Positions 18,257-27,339 of a DNA stretch of 64,000 nt are shown in pieces. Each line of letters opens with the position of its first letter. The first letter of the stretch is position 1. This DNA comes from Vibrio diazotrophicus (GTDB lineage Bacteria; Pseudomonadota; Gammaproteobacteria; Enterobacterales; Vibrionaceae): assembly GCF_038452265.1 (NCBI RefSeq), contig NZ_CP151842.1, positions 2,790,001 through 2,854,000 of the forward strand. Direction: 5' to 3'. The notes below the pieces were generated by a model that worked only from the letters and a program-made list of their open reading frames with translations, had not been told where the DNA came from and did no database searches. A program made the translations under genes and the position numbers.

Positions 18257-19295
18257 AAACACGCTCTACAGGAATCTCTTCTATTAGTTCTCTCACTATC
18301 GAAGTCGCAAAACTGCCCGCATCAAGAGCGAATTTTAACGTAATAGAATCGCCATCCACTTGCCAACTCAAATCTTGAGCTTTCAACGCTATTGCTCTGC
18401 GATCATGACGCATACGATTACCGCGAATCAGCTTCATTAAGTCTTCTTCAGCATCGATAAAGTGCTGCTCAATCTTCTGCGCTTCTGCTTGTGTCGGCAA
18501 TGCGTTATCACCAGCTAAAGCCGCAGAAATCTGTGCTTTATCTTGCTCAAGCAGTTGGTTGAATTCAGCAGTCTTATCTGCACTCACCAAAGTTTGCTCA
18601 CCGTTAACCAGAGCGATATCACCGTCGATGAAACGATAGAAACAGTTTTGCTCAATACGCGAAGAAACAATGCGGTTGAAAATCCATGAACGAGCAGTAG
18701 AAAGATAAAGACTACGTTGGTTCTGGTTACGAGTACGGACGTTTTCACGCCCCCAACGGCGAGCTTCTTCTAAATTGTTACCATCTTTACCAAAACGCTG
18801 ATTACCGAAGTAATTAGGCACACCTTGTTTTGCCACCACTTCCAAACGTTTAACCACTTCTTCAACATCGGTGACTTCTGACATAGTGACTTCGAAGTAG
18901 TTACCCGCTAAGTCACCCGGACGTAACTTTTTGTTGTGGCGAGTCATCGTTAGCACTTCAATGCTCGGATGCTGTGATTGAAACAGCGCAAGATTCGGAA
19001 AACCCGCGCTAGGTAAATGAACACTTAACCATTGTTCTGTCACTGCATGGCGGTCTTTCAAGCCTGCCCAGCTAACATCTTTTGACTTTACGCCACACGC
19101 TTTAGCCAGTTCATTGGCAACAAAACTGGTATTTTCACCCGTCTTACGAATAGAAACCATGAGATGCTCACCGCTACCCGTAAACTCATACCCCAGATTC
19201 TCAACCACTTTAAAATCTTCTGGTTTAGCTTTTATTTTGCCTTTCGCTGTAGGTTTACCGCACAGGTAAGCGAGTGAAGATAAAATATCTGTCAT
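18249..19295 (-). CDS. truD: tRNA pseudouridine(13) synthase TruD
   Basis: It isomerises U13 of tRNA-Glu to pseudouridine. The catalytic Asp is D81 in AGLKDRHAVTEQ. The NYFGNQRFGKDGNNLEEA block is typical of TruD, and the TRUD insertion lies in the C-terminal half. The protein has 348 residues. It lies 10 bp after ispF and overlaps the surE start, as in the E. coli ispD-ispF-truD-surE order. Confidence 0.96.
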   Translation of the reverse strand: MTDILSSLAYLCGKPTAKGKIKAKPEDFKVVENLGYEFTGSGEHLMVSIRKTGENTSFVANELAKACGVKSKDVSWAGLKDRHAVTEQWLSVHLPSAGFPNLALFQSQHPSIEVLTMTRHNKKLRPGDLAGNYFEVTMSEVTDVEEVVKRLEVVAKQGVPNYFGNQRFGKDGNNLEEARRWGRENVRTRNQNQRSLYLSTARSWIFNRIVSSRIEQNCFYRFIDGDIALVNGEQTLVSADKTAEFNQLLEQDKAQISAALAGDNALPTQAEAQKIEQHFIDAEEDLMKLIRGNRMRHDRRAIALKAQDLSWQVDGDSITLKFALDAGSFATSIVRELIEEIPVERVYE

Positions 19296-19305
19296 TTTCG
19301 ACTCT

Positions 19306-19782
19306 TTATGCTTTCATCAGTAGTACAACGGCTTCACACGCAATGCCTTCTTTGCGGCCAGTGAAACCTAAACGTTCAGAAGTCGTTGCTTTGACATTGA
19401 TATTACTAATATCAGTCTCTAGATCCTGAGCAATAGCCGCACACATCGCTTCTATATGAGGAGCCATTTTAGGTGCCTGAGCAATAATGGTGACGTCCGC
19501 GTTTCCTAGGCGATAGCCCGACTCTTTTACTCGACGATAAACATCTTTCAACAGTTCACGGCTATTTGCTCCTTTCCATTTATCATCAGTATCCGGAAAG
19601 TGCTTACCAATATCACCCGCAGCAATCGCGCCGAGCAGCGCATCACATAACGCATGCAAAGCAACATCACCATCAGAATGCGCAATTAAACCTTGTTCAT
19701 AAGGAACGGCAACTCCGCCAATAATGACAGGGCCTTCACCACCAAATTTATGCACATCAAAACCATGGCCAATTCGTATCAT
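19306..19782 (-). CDS. ispF: 2-C-methyl-D-erythritol 2,4-cyclodiphosphate synthase
   Basis: This is the fifth enzyme of the MEP isoprenoid pathway. Zinc ligands D9 and H11 (GHGFDVH) and H43 (HSDGDVALHAL) are present. TTSERLGFTGRKEG near the C terminus binds the nucleotide part. The 158 residues make the usual trimer subunit. It lies 2 bp after ispD, so the two consecutive MEP genes are co-translated. Confidence 0.97.
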   Translation of the reverse strand: MIRIGHGFDVHKFGGEGPVIIGGVAVPYEQGLIAHSDGDVALHALCDALLGAIAAGDIGKHFPDTDDKWKGANSRELLKDVYRRVKESGYRLGNADVTIIAQAPKMAPHIEAMCAAIAQDLETDISNINVKATTSERLGFTGRKEGIACEAVVLLMKA

Positions 19783-19784
19783 GC

Positions 19785-20480
19785 TTATTCCTTATTTCGG
19801 CTCAAATAGAACTCAGCCAATGCGAGATCTTCTGGCTGAGTAATTTTTATATTATCTGCTCGGCCATTAACTAGAGCCGGGCTTAAATTCAATCTTTCGA
19901 AAGCGGAAGCTTCATCGGTGATATTCGCTTTGCTCGCTAAGCCATCAATCAGAGCTTCACGCAAAGGTAGAGTGCGGAACATTTGTGGCGTCAAAGCATG
20001 CCAGAGATTCGAACGTTCAACCGTATGATCTATATTCTGCAGCTCATCGCTACGCTTCATGGTATCTCTGACTGGAGCCGCGAGAATGGCGCCAACAGAA
20101 TGATTTTCAGCACATTCGATGAGTCGTGTAACATCCAGCTCTGTGAAACAAGGGCGAGCCGCATCATGAACGAGAACCCATTCGCTGACTTCATGTTTAC
20201 AGATGTAATTCAATGCTGAAAGAACAGAATCTGCTCGTTCTTTGCCGCCGTTAACTCGGATAACTTGAGGGTGGTTAGCAAGTGCTAACGTAGAAAAGTA
20301 AGGATCATCTTCGCTGACGGCAACAACCACTTTAGAGACTTTAGGATGTGCCAGTAGCTTGGACACGGTGTGCTCAAGTACGGTTTTTCCCAAAAGTTTT
20401 AAATATTGTTTCGGACGGTCGGCCTGCATCCGACTGCCAACGCCCGCAGCAGGGACAACCGCAATGATTGATTTATCCAT
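19785..20480 (-). CDS. ispD: 2-C-methyl-D-erythritol 4-phosphate cytidylyltransferase
   Basis: It transfers CMP from CTP to MEP. The N-terminal nucleotide-binding loop VPAAGVGSRM with RPKQYL and the WVLVHDAARPC and EASAFE segments are diagnostic. I chose the ATG at 20480 (231 residues). Its A is the last base of the ftsB TGA (TGATG), a coupled start. An in-frame TTG one codon earlier is less likely. Confidence 0.96.
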   Translation of the reverse strand: MDKSIIAVVPAAGVGSRMQADRPKQYLKLLGKTVLEHTVSKLLAHPKVSKVVVAVSEDDPYFSTLALANHPQVIRVNGGKERADSVLSALNYICKHEVSEWVLVHDAARPCFTELDVTRLIECAENHSVGAILAAPVRDTMKRSDELQNIDHTVERSNLWHALTPQMFRTLPLREALIDGLASKANITDEASAFERLNLSPALVNGRADNIKITQPEDLALAEFYLSRNKE

Positions 20481-20761
20481 CAACGATTATCCTCTCCGGT
20501 AATACGGTAAAAAGTTTCTCCACTTTTCACCATTCCCAATTCATGACGAGCTCTTTCTTCAATCGCATCAAGCCCTTGTCGCAAGTCATCAATTTCCGCG
20601 AACATCTCTTGGTTACGTTGATGTAAGTTAGTATTCACTTGCTCTTGAACTTCTATCTCTGCCGCAACAGCATGATAATCAGATATTCCGTTCTTCCCCT
20701 GCCATAAGCTGTATTGTAGAAAACCAAGCAGCAGGGTTAATGTCACCGCAAGTACTCGCAT
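20480..20761 (-). CDS. ftsB: Cell division protein FtsB
   Basis: This is a bitopic inner-membrane divisome protein that forms the FtsQLB complex. It has 93 residues: a short cytoplasmic N terminus, one membrane span (VLAVTLTLLLGFLQYSLW), then a periplasmic coiled coil. The frame is open upstream to 20839, but the ATG at 20761 gives the normal FtsB size and puts the membrane span at the N terminus. The extended version would read through the A/T-rich promoter segment. It is coupled to ispD. Confidence 0.93.
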   Translation of the reverse strand: MRVLAVTLTLLLGFLQYSLWQGKNGISDYHAVAAEIEVQEQVNTNLHQRNQEMFAEIDDLRQGLDAIEERARHELGMVKSGETFYRITGEDNR

Positions 20762-20809
20762 TACTTTCACACTCGTCAATATTGATAAAAAATCGGTGTA
20801 TATAGAAGA

Positions 20810-20836
20810 AAGGCCGAATAAAAACGGCCTTTTTGT
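20810..20836 (-). terminator. Terminator of uppP upstream of ftsB
   Basis: AAAGGCC and GGCCTTT form a hairpin with a 10-nt loop in the gap between uppP and ftsB. On the minus strand it is followed by TTTCTTCT. It separates the uppP transcript from the ftsB operon. Confidence 0.75.
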
Positions 20837-20887
20837 CAATTTGGGTAGAAACGCCCTATTTATACCATAAGCCCCTTTTTCAGGCGA

Positions 20888-21691
20888 CTAACGGCTTAAT
20901 AGAAAGGCAAATAACCCGACACCTAAAATCAAACGGTAAATTACAAATGGGGTCATACCCATTCGAGAAATAAGCTTTAAGAAAAAGAAAATACAGATAT
21001 AGGCGCTAACAAACGACGTCAAAATACCTGTCATCAAGAATCCTAGATGGATTGGTTCACCACTGGTAACCAGTTTCAAACCTAGGTAGCTTCCCGCCAG
21101 TACGATAATTGGAATCGACATTAAAAACGAAAAACGCGCTGCCGCTTCACGAGTAAAACCAAGATAAAGAGCTGCTGTAATGGTAATACCTGAACGAGAG
21201 GTCCCCGGAATCATTGCCACCGCTTGTGCGAAACCGATGAAGAGCGCTTTCTTCCAACCCGCTTGATACTCATTAATATTCTGTTTAGCAGCTTTATCAG
21301 CGTACCAAAGAAGAATACCAAAAATAATGGTAGTAGCCGCAATCACCCAAGCGCTGCGTAAGTAGACTTCGATGACGTCTTTCATCACCAAGCCAAAAAT
21401 ACAAGCAGGGATAGTCGCTAAAATAATGCACCAAGCTAAGTTTGCTTCTTTGCTTCGATCTCCTTTGAAAATAGAGGCAAAAAATGCGCTTAACAATGCT
21501 TTAACTTCGTTTCTAAAGTAAATCACAACCGCAGTTAAGGTGCCGACATGAACCGCCACATCAAACGCTAAACCTTGATCAGCCCAACCTAATACTGCCG
21601 ATGGCAAGATAAGATGTGCAGAGCTGGAAATTGGCAAAAATTCGGTAAAACCCTGAATTAAAGCCAACATAAAAGACTCGAAATAACTCAT
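20888..21691 (-). CDS. uppP: Undecaprenyl-diphosphate phosphatase UppP (BacA)
   Basis: It is an integral membrane phosphatase that recycles undecaprenyl pyrophosphate for peptidoglycan and O-antigen synthesis and confers bacitracin tolerance. The motifs QGFTEFLPISSSAHL and MIPGTSRSGITI form the active site. The 267 residues contain about eight hydrophobic spans. It lies 9 bp after folK on the same strand, so it may share a transcript with folB-folK. Confidence 0.97.
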   Translation of the reverse strand: MSYFESFMLALIQGFTEFLPISSSAHLILPSAVLGWADQGLAFDVAVHVGTLTAVVIYFRNEVKALLSAFFASIFKGDRSKEANLAWCIILATIPACIFGLVMKDVIEVYLRSAWVIAATTIIFGILLWYADKAAKQNINEYQAGWKKALFIGFAQAVAMIPGTSRSGITITAALYLGFTREAAARFSFLMSIPIIVLAGSYLGLKLVTSGEPIHLGFLMTGILTSFVSAYICIFFFLKLISRMGMTPFVIYRLILGVGLFAFLLSR

Positions 21692-21700
21692 TATTTTCTC

Positions 21701-22192
21701 TTACTTGATACTAAACCAGAGGGGAACTGGTTTTAGTTGTTCTAAAAGTTCAGCGTTTTGCCAGACTTTTTCGATAGACAAATCTGTTCCCGGAATATTG
21801 AGTTCAGGGCATAACTCATACAAAGGCTGTATCACAAATGGATATTGATAAATATCCTGACGTGGGACAACAGGTGAGCTTGGGGAAATGACATCACCAA
21901 ACAGAATAATATCCATATCCAGTGTACGATCTTGATACTTCTTCGCATCAATATCGCGCCCCCAACGATACTCTGCATCTTTTAAAGACTGCTGAAAATC
22001 GTGTAGAGACAATGAAGTTTTTAACTCCACCACTAAATTGAAAAAAGGATGACTATCAAACCCTTGAGCTGGGCACTCATATATCGTTGAAAGACGTAAT
22101 TCGCTTCCCACTAGGCTCAGCTCTTGAATTCCCGCTTCAATATGACGGCGCCGTTCTATGTTAGAACCTACGCCAACATAGGCAGTGATCAT
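21701..22192 (-). CDS. folK: 6-hydroxymethyl-7,8-dihydropterin pyrophosphokinase
   Basis: It transfers pyrophosphate from ATP to hydroxymethyl-dihydropterin in folate synthesis. The motifs AYVGVGSNI and RTLDMDIILFG are present. I chose the ATG at 22192 (163 residues), which overlaps the folB stop as ATGA. The open frame extends 27 codons further up inside folB, but that extension matches nothing in the family. Coupling to folB puts two consecutive folate steps together. Confidence 0.95.
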   Translation of the reverse strand: MITAYVGVGSNIERRRHIEAGIQELSLVGSELRLSTIYECPAQGFDSHPFFNLVVELKTSLSLHDFQQSLKDAEYRWGRDIDAKKYQDRTLDMDIILFGDVISPSSPVVPRQDIYQYPFVIQPLYELCPELNIPGTDLSIEKVWQNAELLEQLKPVPLWFSIK

Positions 22193-22542
22193 AATGATCC
22201 TCTTTCGATGATCACTCCTACACCTTTCGCCTGCGGAACTGCACCCGGTTTTGTTAGTCGAATACGAATCCAAGGCACACTAAAGCGTTGCATGATTAAG
22301 CTAGCGACTTCTTCTGCCACCCTTTCAACCAATAAGAAACGGCCTGATTCAATATGTTCAATCACAGCTTGGCTGACTTGAGCGTAGTCTAGAGCATGCA
22401 CAACATCGTCGCTGTTGCCTGCTGGCTTATTGTCATGAGCCATTTCCAAATCGAGAACCAGTTTTTGTTTAATGGTCTGTTCCCAGTCATAAACCCCTAT
22501 TGTGGTAATGACTTCTAGCTGCTCTATAAAGACTTTATCCAT
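22189..22542 (-). CDS. folB: Dihydroneopterin aldolase
   Basis: It converts dihydroneopterin to hydroxymethyl-dihydropterin, the FolK substrate. The 117 residues match the family, with IGVYDWEQTIKQ near the start and the C-terminal RLTKPGAVPQAKGVGVIIERG. It is divergent from plsY across a 235-bp promoter region in which I see no other gene. Confidence 0.96.
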   Translation of the reverse strand: MDKVFIEQLEVITTIGVYDWEQTIKQKLVLDLEMAHDNKPAGNSDDVVHALDYAQVSQAVIEHIESGRFLLVERVAEEVASLIMQRFSVPWIRIRLTKPGAVPQAKGVGVIIERGSL

Positions 22543-22777
22543 CTTCTATCGAATTCCTTCCAACAGTTAAACTCAATTACAGGTCGGATACCTATATTGA
22601 GTAAAAAAACGTACTATCGTCGCCAATCGCGATATCATATACGAAACCGCGTTTAGATGGGTAAAGCAAACAGAATTTTTACTTAAAGACACTCATGCCA
22701 ACTTGAAGTTACCAGTCGCATGGGTATAACAAGACAATGTAAAGCCCAGTTCAAAAAATCACCGTATTGAGGCAATA

Positions 22778-23374
22778 ATGACGCCATTGGCACTAATAAT
22801 GATAATTTCCGCTTATTTACTGGGGTCGATCTCCAGTGCGGTGCTGATCTGTCGTTTATTACGCCTGCCAGACCCTAGAGGTGTGGGTTCAAATAATCCG
22901 GGTGCTACAAACGTCTTACGAATTGGTGGCAAAAAAGCAGCGGCGGCAGTGTTACTGTGCGACATGCTCAAAGGCACGATTCCGGTTTGGGCGGGTTACT
23001 TTCTAAAAATAGATCCACTCATTTTAGGTTTGGTTGCCATCGCGGCATGCCTTGGTCATATGTACCCAATTTTCTTTCACTTTAAAGGTGGGAAAGGTGT
23101 CGCTACCGCTTTAGGTGCTATCGCCCCTATCGGGTTAGATTTAACAGCCATGATTATGGCGACTTGGCTATTTGTGGCGGTCATTTTCCGCTATTCATCT
23201 TTGGCCGCGATAGTCACCGTGTTGCTTGCCCCTCTTTATACATGGCTGGTAAAACCCCAATATACTCTGCCAGTAGCCATGCTCTGCTGTTTAATTATCT
23301 TGCGCCATCACCAAAACATTAAGCGTCTCTTTGCCGGAACAGAACCTAAAGTCGGCGAAAAAAAGAAAGCTTAA
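22778..23374 (+). CDS. plsY: Acyl-phosphate:glycerol-3-phosphate acyltransferase PlsY
   Basis: This inner-membrane enzyme makes lysophosphatidic acid from acyl-phosphate, with five membrane spans in 198 residues. The three cytosolic active-site loops are visible: GSNNPGATNVLR, CLGHMYPIFFHFKGGKGVAT and the C-terminal RHHQNIKRLFAGTEPK. It is monocistronic, between divergent folB and convergent tsaD. Confidence 0.96.
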   Translation: MTPLALIMIISAYLLGSISSAVLICRLLRLPDPRGVGSNNPGATNVLRIGGKKAAAAVLLCDMLKGTIPVWAGYFLKIDPLILGLVAIAACLGHMYPIFFHFKGGKGVATALGAIAPIGLDLTAMIMATWLFVAVIFRYSSLAAIVTVLLAPLYTWLVKPQYTLPVAMLCCLIILRHHQNIKRLFAGTEPKVGEKKKA

Positions 23375-23403
23375 TCCACTTAGTTCCACAGGCTCCAAGC
23401 ATA

Positions 23404-23432
23404 AAAAAACGGCCGCAATTGCGACCGTTTTC
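23404..23432. terminator. Bidirectional terminator between plsY and tsaD
   Basis: AAAACGG and CCGTTTT flank an inner CGCAATTGCG palindrome. A-rich and T-rich sides on both strands fit termination of both convergent genes. Confidence 0.85.
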
Positions 23433-23445
23433 TTATTCGGCTTTG

Positions 23446-24462
23446 TTACTCAATCGGTGTCAATTGATCAATTGGCCAGCGAGGACGAGCTTCGACACTC
23501 AAATCTGTCACGTCACCATTCTTCAAACGCTGCATACCAGCAAACGCGATCATGGCACCGTTATCAGTACAAAACTCGGTACGTGGGTAATACACTTCAC
23601 CACCGATTTTTTCTGCTAGCTTAGCTAAATCTGCGCGTAACTGTTTATTGGCACTTACACCACCCGCAATGACAATTCGCTTCATGCCAGTTTCTTCCAA
23701 CGCACGTTTACACTTAATAACCAGCGTTGAACAAACTGCATCTTGGAATGCATAGGCAATATCGGCACGAGTTTGTTCATCGTCACCGTTTGCTGAAATG
23801 GTATTAGCCGTAAAAGTTTTCAGGCCAGAAAAGCTCATATCTAAACCAGGGCGATCCGTCATAGGACGAGGAAACTTAAAGCGCCCCGGTGTGCCTTTTT
23901 CTGCTAAGCGTGAAAGCAAAGGACCACCTGGGTAATCCAGCCCCATGAGTTTCGCAGTTTTATCAAACGCTTCACCCGCCGCATCATCAATAGATTCGCC
24001 AAGAATGCGGTACTCACCAATACCTTTTACTTCAACCATCATGCTGTGACCACCTGAAACAAGCAGTGCAACAAATGGGAACGGAGGTGGATTGTCTTCC
24101 AACATTGGCGCGAGTAAGTGGCCTTCCATATGGTGTACCGCTACAGCAGGAACATTCCACGCGTAAGCAATACTGCGTCCAATGGTTGCACCAACTAATA
24201 GAGCCCCTACTAGACCAGGTCCTGCTGTATATGCAACACCATCAATGTCTTTAGGCGTTAAATTCGCTTCTGCCATTGCCGCCTTAATAAGAGGTATGGT
24301 TTTCTTAACGTGGTCACGCGAAGCCAGTTCTGGCACAACACCGCCGTAGTCAGCATGAAGTTTTACTTGGCTATAAAGCTTATGTGACAGCAATCCCTTT
24401 TCGTCGTCGTAAATCGCTATACCCGTCTCATCACAAGAGGTTTCAATACCAATAATACGCAT
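23446..24462 (-). CDS. tsaD: tRNA N6-threonylcarbamoyladenosine transferase subunit TsaD
   Basis: It is the catalytic subunit of the t6A37 tRNA modification complex (with TsaB, TsaE and TsaC). The metal ligands H111 and H115 lie in HHMEGH, and the ASKHA-fold motifs IETSCDETG and VAGGVSANKQLR are present. The protein has 338 residues. It is divergent from the rpsU operon, an arrangement kept in most gammaproteobacteria. Confidence 0.97.
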   Translation of the reverse strand: MRIIGIETSCDETGIAIYDDEKGLLSHKLYSQVKLHADYGGVVPELASRDHVKKTIPLIKAAMAEANLTPKDIDGVAYTAGPGLVGALLVGATIGRSIAYAWNVPAVAVHHMEGHLLAPMLEDNPPPFPFVALLVSGGHSMMVEVKGIGEYRILGESIDDAAGEAFDKTAKLMGLDYPGGPLLSRLAEKGTPGRFKFPRPMTDRPGLDMSFSGLKTFTANTISANGDDEQTRADIAYAFQDAVCSTLVIKCKRALEETGMKRIVIAGGVSANKQLRADLAKLAEKIGGEVYYPRTEFCTDNGAMIAFAGMQRLKNGDVTDLSVEARPRWPIDQLTPIE

Positions 24463-24569
24463 ATTTTTCTCAGCACACTGCCATCTAAAATTTCAAATTG
24501 GCGCAATGTTACAACGGCTTCGCTTCACAAACAAATTTTGTACAGAGGCTAAGCGACAAAGTACTTTAC

Positions 24570-24600
24570 AAAGGCACAACGATCGGATTAAAATTCCGCA
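24570..24600 (+). promoter_or_regulatory. Candidate promoter of the rpsU-yqeY-dnaG-rpoD operon
   Basis: TTTACA, a 17-bp spacer and TTAAAA are found about 105 bp upstream of rpsU. A GACCAAA/TTTGGTC stem at 24625-24658 would fold in the leader. The assignment is by motif only. Confidence 0.4.
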
Positions 24601-24702
24601 CCATTTTTGATCTAGCTGATTAAAGACCAAACGAATAAGAAACCTTGTTGATTTGGTCACTGAATATCAGCATTAACGAATAACCCCTGAGGTGAAAGGC
24701 AT

Positions 24703-24918
24703 ATGCCAGTAGTTAAAGTACGTGAAAACGAACCGTTCGACGTTGCACTACGTCGTTTCAAACGCTCTTGCGAAAAAGCAGGTATCCTTTCTGAAGTGCG
24801 TCGTCGTGAGCACTACGAAAAACCAACTACAGTTCGCAAACGCGCTAAAGCAGCAGCTCAAAAGCGTCACGCTAAGAAGCTTGCTCGCGAAAACGCTCGT
24901 CGCGTTCGCCTGTACTAA
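24703..24918 (+). CDS. rpsU: 30S ribosomal protein S21
   Basis: This small basic protein of the 30S subunit aids translation initiation. Its 71 residues are strongly K- and R-rich and start [21 protein letters not shown], the normal S21 sequence and length. GAGGTGAAAGG before the ATG is a strong ribosome-binding site. It is the first gene of the macromolecular-synthesis operon. Confidence 0.98.
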
Positions 24919-24945
24919 TAACTTTTCCTAACTAAGGAACGAGTT

Positions 24946-25389
24946 ATGGCTCTTATTGATAATCTCAGAGAAGAGCAAAAATTAGCGATGAAAGCCAAGG
25001 ACAAAGCGCGCCTTGGCACTATTCGTTTAGCCCTTTCAGCAATCAAACAACGTGAAGTTGACGAGAAGATTACTCTGACCGATGACGATATCGTTGCAGT
25101 GCTGACAAAAATGGTTAAACAACGTCGCGACTCTGTATCGCAATACGAAGCAGCAAATCGTTTAGATTTAGCTGAAGTGGAGCAAGCAGAAATCACTATA
25201 CTTGAGGAATTTATGCCTCAACCATTGAGTGAAGAAGAAGTGTTAGCACTAATTGAAGGTGCTATCGCAGAATCCTCTCCAGCGGGCATGCAAGACATGG
25301 GTAAAGTGATGGCTATCTTGAAACCACAAATTCAAGGGCGTGCAGATATGGGTAAAGTCAGCGGTTTAGTTCGCGCTAAGCTGGCTTAA
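24946..25389 (+). CDS. yqeY: GatB/YqeY domain-containing protein
   Basis: It has 147 residues resembling the tRNA-binding C-terminal domain of amidotransferase subunit GatB as a free-standing protein. No enzyme activity is established. The ...GRADMGKVSGLVRAKL C terminus and MALIDNLREEQK start are typical. Its position between rpsU and dnaG is the vibrio version of the operon; E. coli lacks it here. AAGGA precedes the ATG, 27 bp after rpsU, and a terminator follows. Confidence 0.92.
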   Translation: MALIDNLREEQKLAMKAKDKARLGTIRLALSAIKQREVDEKITLTDDDIVAVLTKMVKQRRDSVSQYEAANRLDLAEVEQAEITILEEFMPQPLSEEEVLALIEGAIAESSPAGMQDMGKVMAILKPQIQGRADMGKVSGLVRAKLA

Positions 25390-25407
25390 TCCAGAACTCT
25401 ATTGCAG

Positions 25408-25444
25408 CAAGCCGTGCTATTCTCTGAATGCACGGCTTGTTTGT
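25408..25444 (+). terminator. Terminator between yqeY and dnaG
   Basis: CAAGCCGTGC and GCACGGCTTG form a perfect 10-bp stem with a 12-nt loop, then TTTGT. An internal terminator at this position (after rpsU in E. coli) is known to make S21 far more abundant than primase. Confidence 0.85.
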
Positions 25445-25496
25445 ATCTAAGGTCTGTTGACCTTGCACATTCGTTTTTATCTTTTTTTTAGGTTTT

Positions 25497-27242
25497 ATGG
25501 CAGGACAGATCCCTCGTAGCTTCATCGATGACCTCCTAGCTCGACTTGATATTGTCGATGTTATCGACGCACGTGTGAAACTTAAAAAAAAGGGCAAAAA
25601 CTACGGTGCATGTTGTCCGTTCCACAATGAAAAAACCCCGTCATTTAGCGTAAGCCAAGAAAAGCAGTTCTATCACTGTTTCGGCTGCGGCGTGCATGGC
25701 AACGCCATCGACTTCATGATGGAGTACGAACGTCTTGAGTTTCCCGAAGCAATTGAAGAATTAGCTTCATCTCTTGGATTAGAAGTACCCAGAGAAGAGC
25801 GCTCAAATAGCGGTTTTAAAAGTAATACGCCAAAAGTCAGCAGCGACGAGAAACGTAATCTTTACGATTTAATGGGCAGCATCGCTCAGTTTTATCGTCA
25901 GCAACTTAAAGTTCCTGCTAACCGCCATGCCATTGAGTATTTAAAAAATCGCGGTTTATCCGGCGAGATTGTTCAAAAATTCGGTATTGGCTATGTGGCC
26001 GACGAATGGGATTTAGTTCGTAAGAATTTCGGACAACAAAAACATGCACAAGACATGCTAGTTTCTGGCGGCATGTTGATAGAAAACGACAACGGCAAAC
26101 GCTATGACCGTTTTCGAGGCCGCGTTATGTTCCCTATTCGGGATCGACGAGGCCGTGTAATTGGCTTTGGTGGTCGTGTGATTGGTGATGGTACGCCTAA
26201 GTACTTGAACTCACCAGAAACGCCTATCTTCCACAAAGGCAAAGAGCTGTACGGACTTTATGAAGTTTTACAGGCTTACCGTGAACCACCGCAGATCCTA
26301 GTGGTCGAAGGTTATATGGATGTGGTTGCTCTGGCGCAATATGGCATTGATTATTCCGTAGCTTCTCTAGGGACATCAACCACAGGCGACCATCTACAAT
26401 TACTGTTCAGACAAACCAATACTGTGGTTTGCTGTTACGACGGTGACCGTGCAGGTAAAGAAGCGGCATGGCGAGCACTGGAAAACGCGCTTAGCTATCT
26501 GAAAAGTGGCAACATATTAAAATTCCTGTTCCTTCCAGATGGCGAAGACCCTGACAGCTTTGTTCGTAAGAACGGTAAAGAAGCATTTGAAGAAATGGTT
26601 CTAAATGCAGAACCTTTATCGAAATATCTGTTTTCTAATTTGCTTACCCAAGTAAATGTAGGTAACAACGAAGGCAAAGCCGCATTAGAAGCGCTTGCTC
26701 TTCCTTTGATCAATAAAGTACCTGATGAGTCCATGCAAAATCAGCTACTTAAGATTTTAGGCCAAACAACCGGGATTTATAAAAAGCCAACATTGCCGAC
26801 GGATTCTAAAACTAGACCTCAGCCGCATAAAGAAATAAAGCGAACACCGATGAGAGATGTCATCGCTTTGCTTCTTCAGAATCCGAGCTATGCTGATATG
26901 GTGCCAGACCTTTCTACAACTCAAGGTTTAGACATTCCGGGACTGAAATTGTTAACAGAAGTGCTTGAAAAATGCCGACAGCATCCCAATATAAAAACGG
27001 GTCAATTGTTAGAGCATTGGCGAAACACAAGAAACGAGGCACTGTTGTCTCGACTTGCAAGCTGGGATATCCCGCTTGTAGAAGATAATCAAAACGAACT
27101 ATTTTTTGACTCATTGGACAAAATTATTGCCCAGTGCGTAGAGAAACAAATTGAAAACCTGCTGGCTAAATCAAGAAGTATCGGTTTATCAAGCGACGAA
27201 AAAAGGGAGCTTCAAGAACTCATGAGAGATTTGAAAGCGTAA
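25497..27242 (+). CDS. dnaG: DNA primase DnaG
   Basis: It makes RNA primers for the replication fork. The CHC2 zinc finger (C40, H43, C61, C64) is at the N terminus. The Toprim catalytic core includes VVEGYMDVVALAQ and CYDGDRAGKEAA, and a C-terminal DnaB-interacting helical domain completes 581 residues. The start ATG follows TAGG. It lies in the usual place between the operon terminator and rpoD. Confidence 0.98.
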   Translation: MAGQIPRSFIDDLLARLDIVDVIDARVKLKKKGKNYGACCPFHNEKTPSFSVSQEKQFYHCFGCGVHGNAIDFMMEYERLEFPEAIEELASSLGLEVPREERSNSGFKSNTPKVSSDEKRNLYDLMGSIAQFYRQQLKVPANRHAIEYLKNRGLSGEIVQKFGIGYVADEWDLVRKNFGQQKHAQDMLVSGGMLIENDNGKRYDRFRGRVMFPIRDRRGRVIGFGGRVIGDGTPKYLNSPETPIFHKGKELYGLYEVLQAYREPPQILVVEGYMDVVALAQYGIDYSVASLGTSTTGDHLQLLFRQTNTVVCCYDGDRAGKEAAWRALENALSYLKSGNILKFLFLPDGEDPDSFVRKNGKEAFEEMVLNAEPLSKYLFSNLLTQVNVGNNEGKAALEALALPLINKVPDESMQNQLLKILGQTTGIYKKPTLPTDSKTRPQPHKEIKRTPMRDVIALLLQNPSYADMVPDLSTTQGLDIPGLKLLTEVLEKCRQHPNIKTGQLLEHWRNTRNEALLSRLASWDIPLVEDNQNELFFDSLDKIIAQCVEKQIENLLAKSRSIGLSSDEKRELQELMRDLKA

Positions 27243-27339
27243 CCCTGTTTGAATAGTCAGCAACAATTTAATTTGTTATTATCCGTGGTTTGCATTTCGC
27301 ATACTATTCCTTCACCAGATACGAAGTTGGATACCGTCT

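Noticed and set aside
20762..20839. Extended FtsB start (119 residues)
   Set aside because: The extension crosses the uppP terminator and promoter segment and would place a non-family tail before the membrane span.
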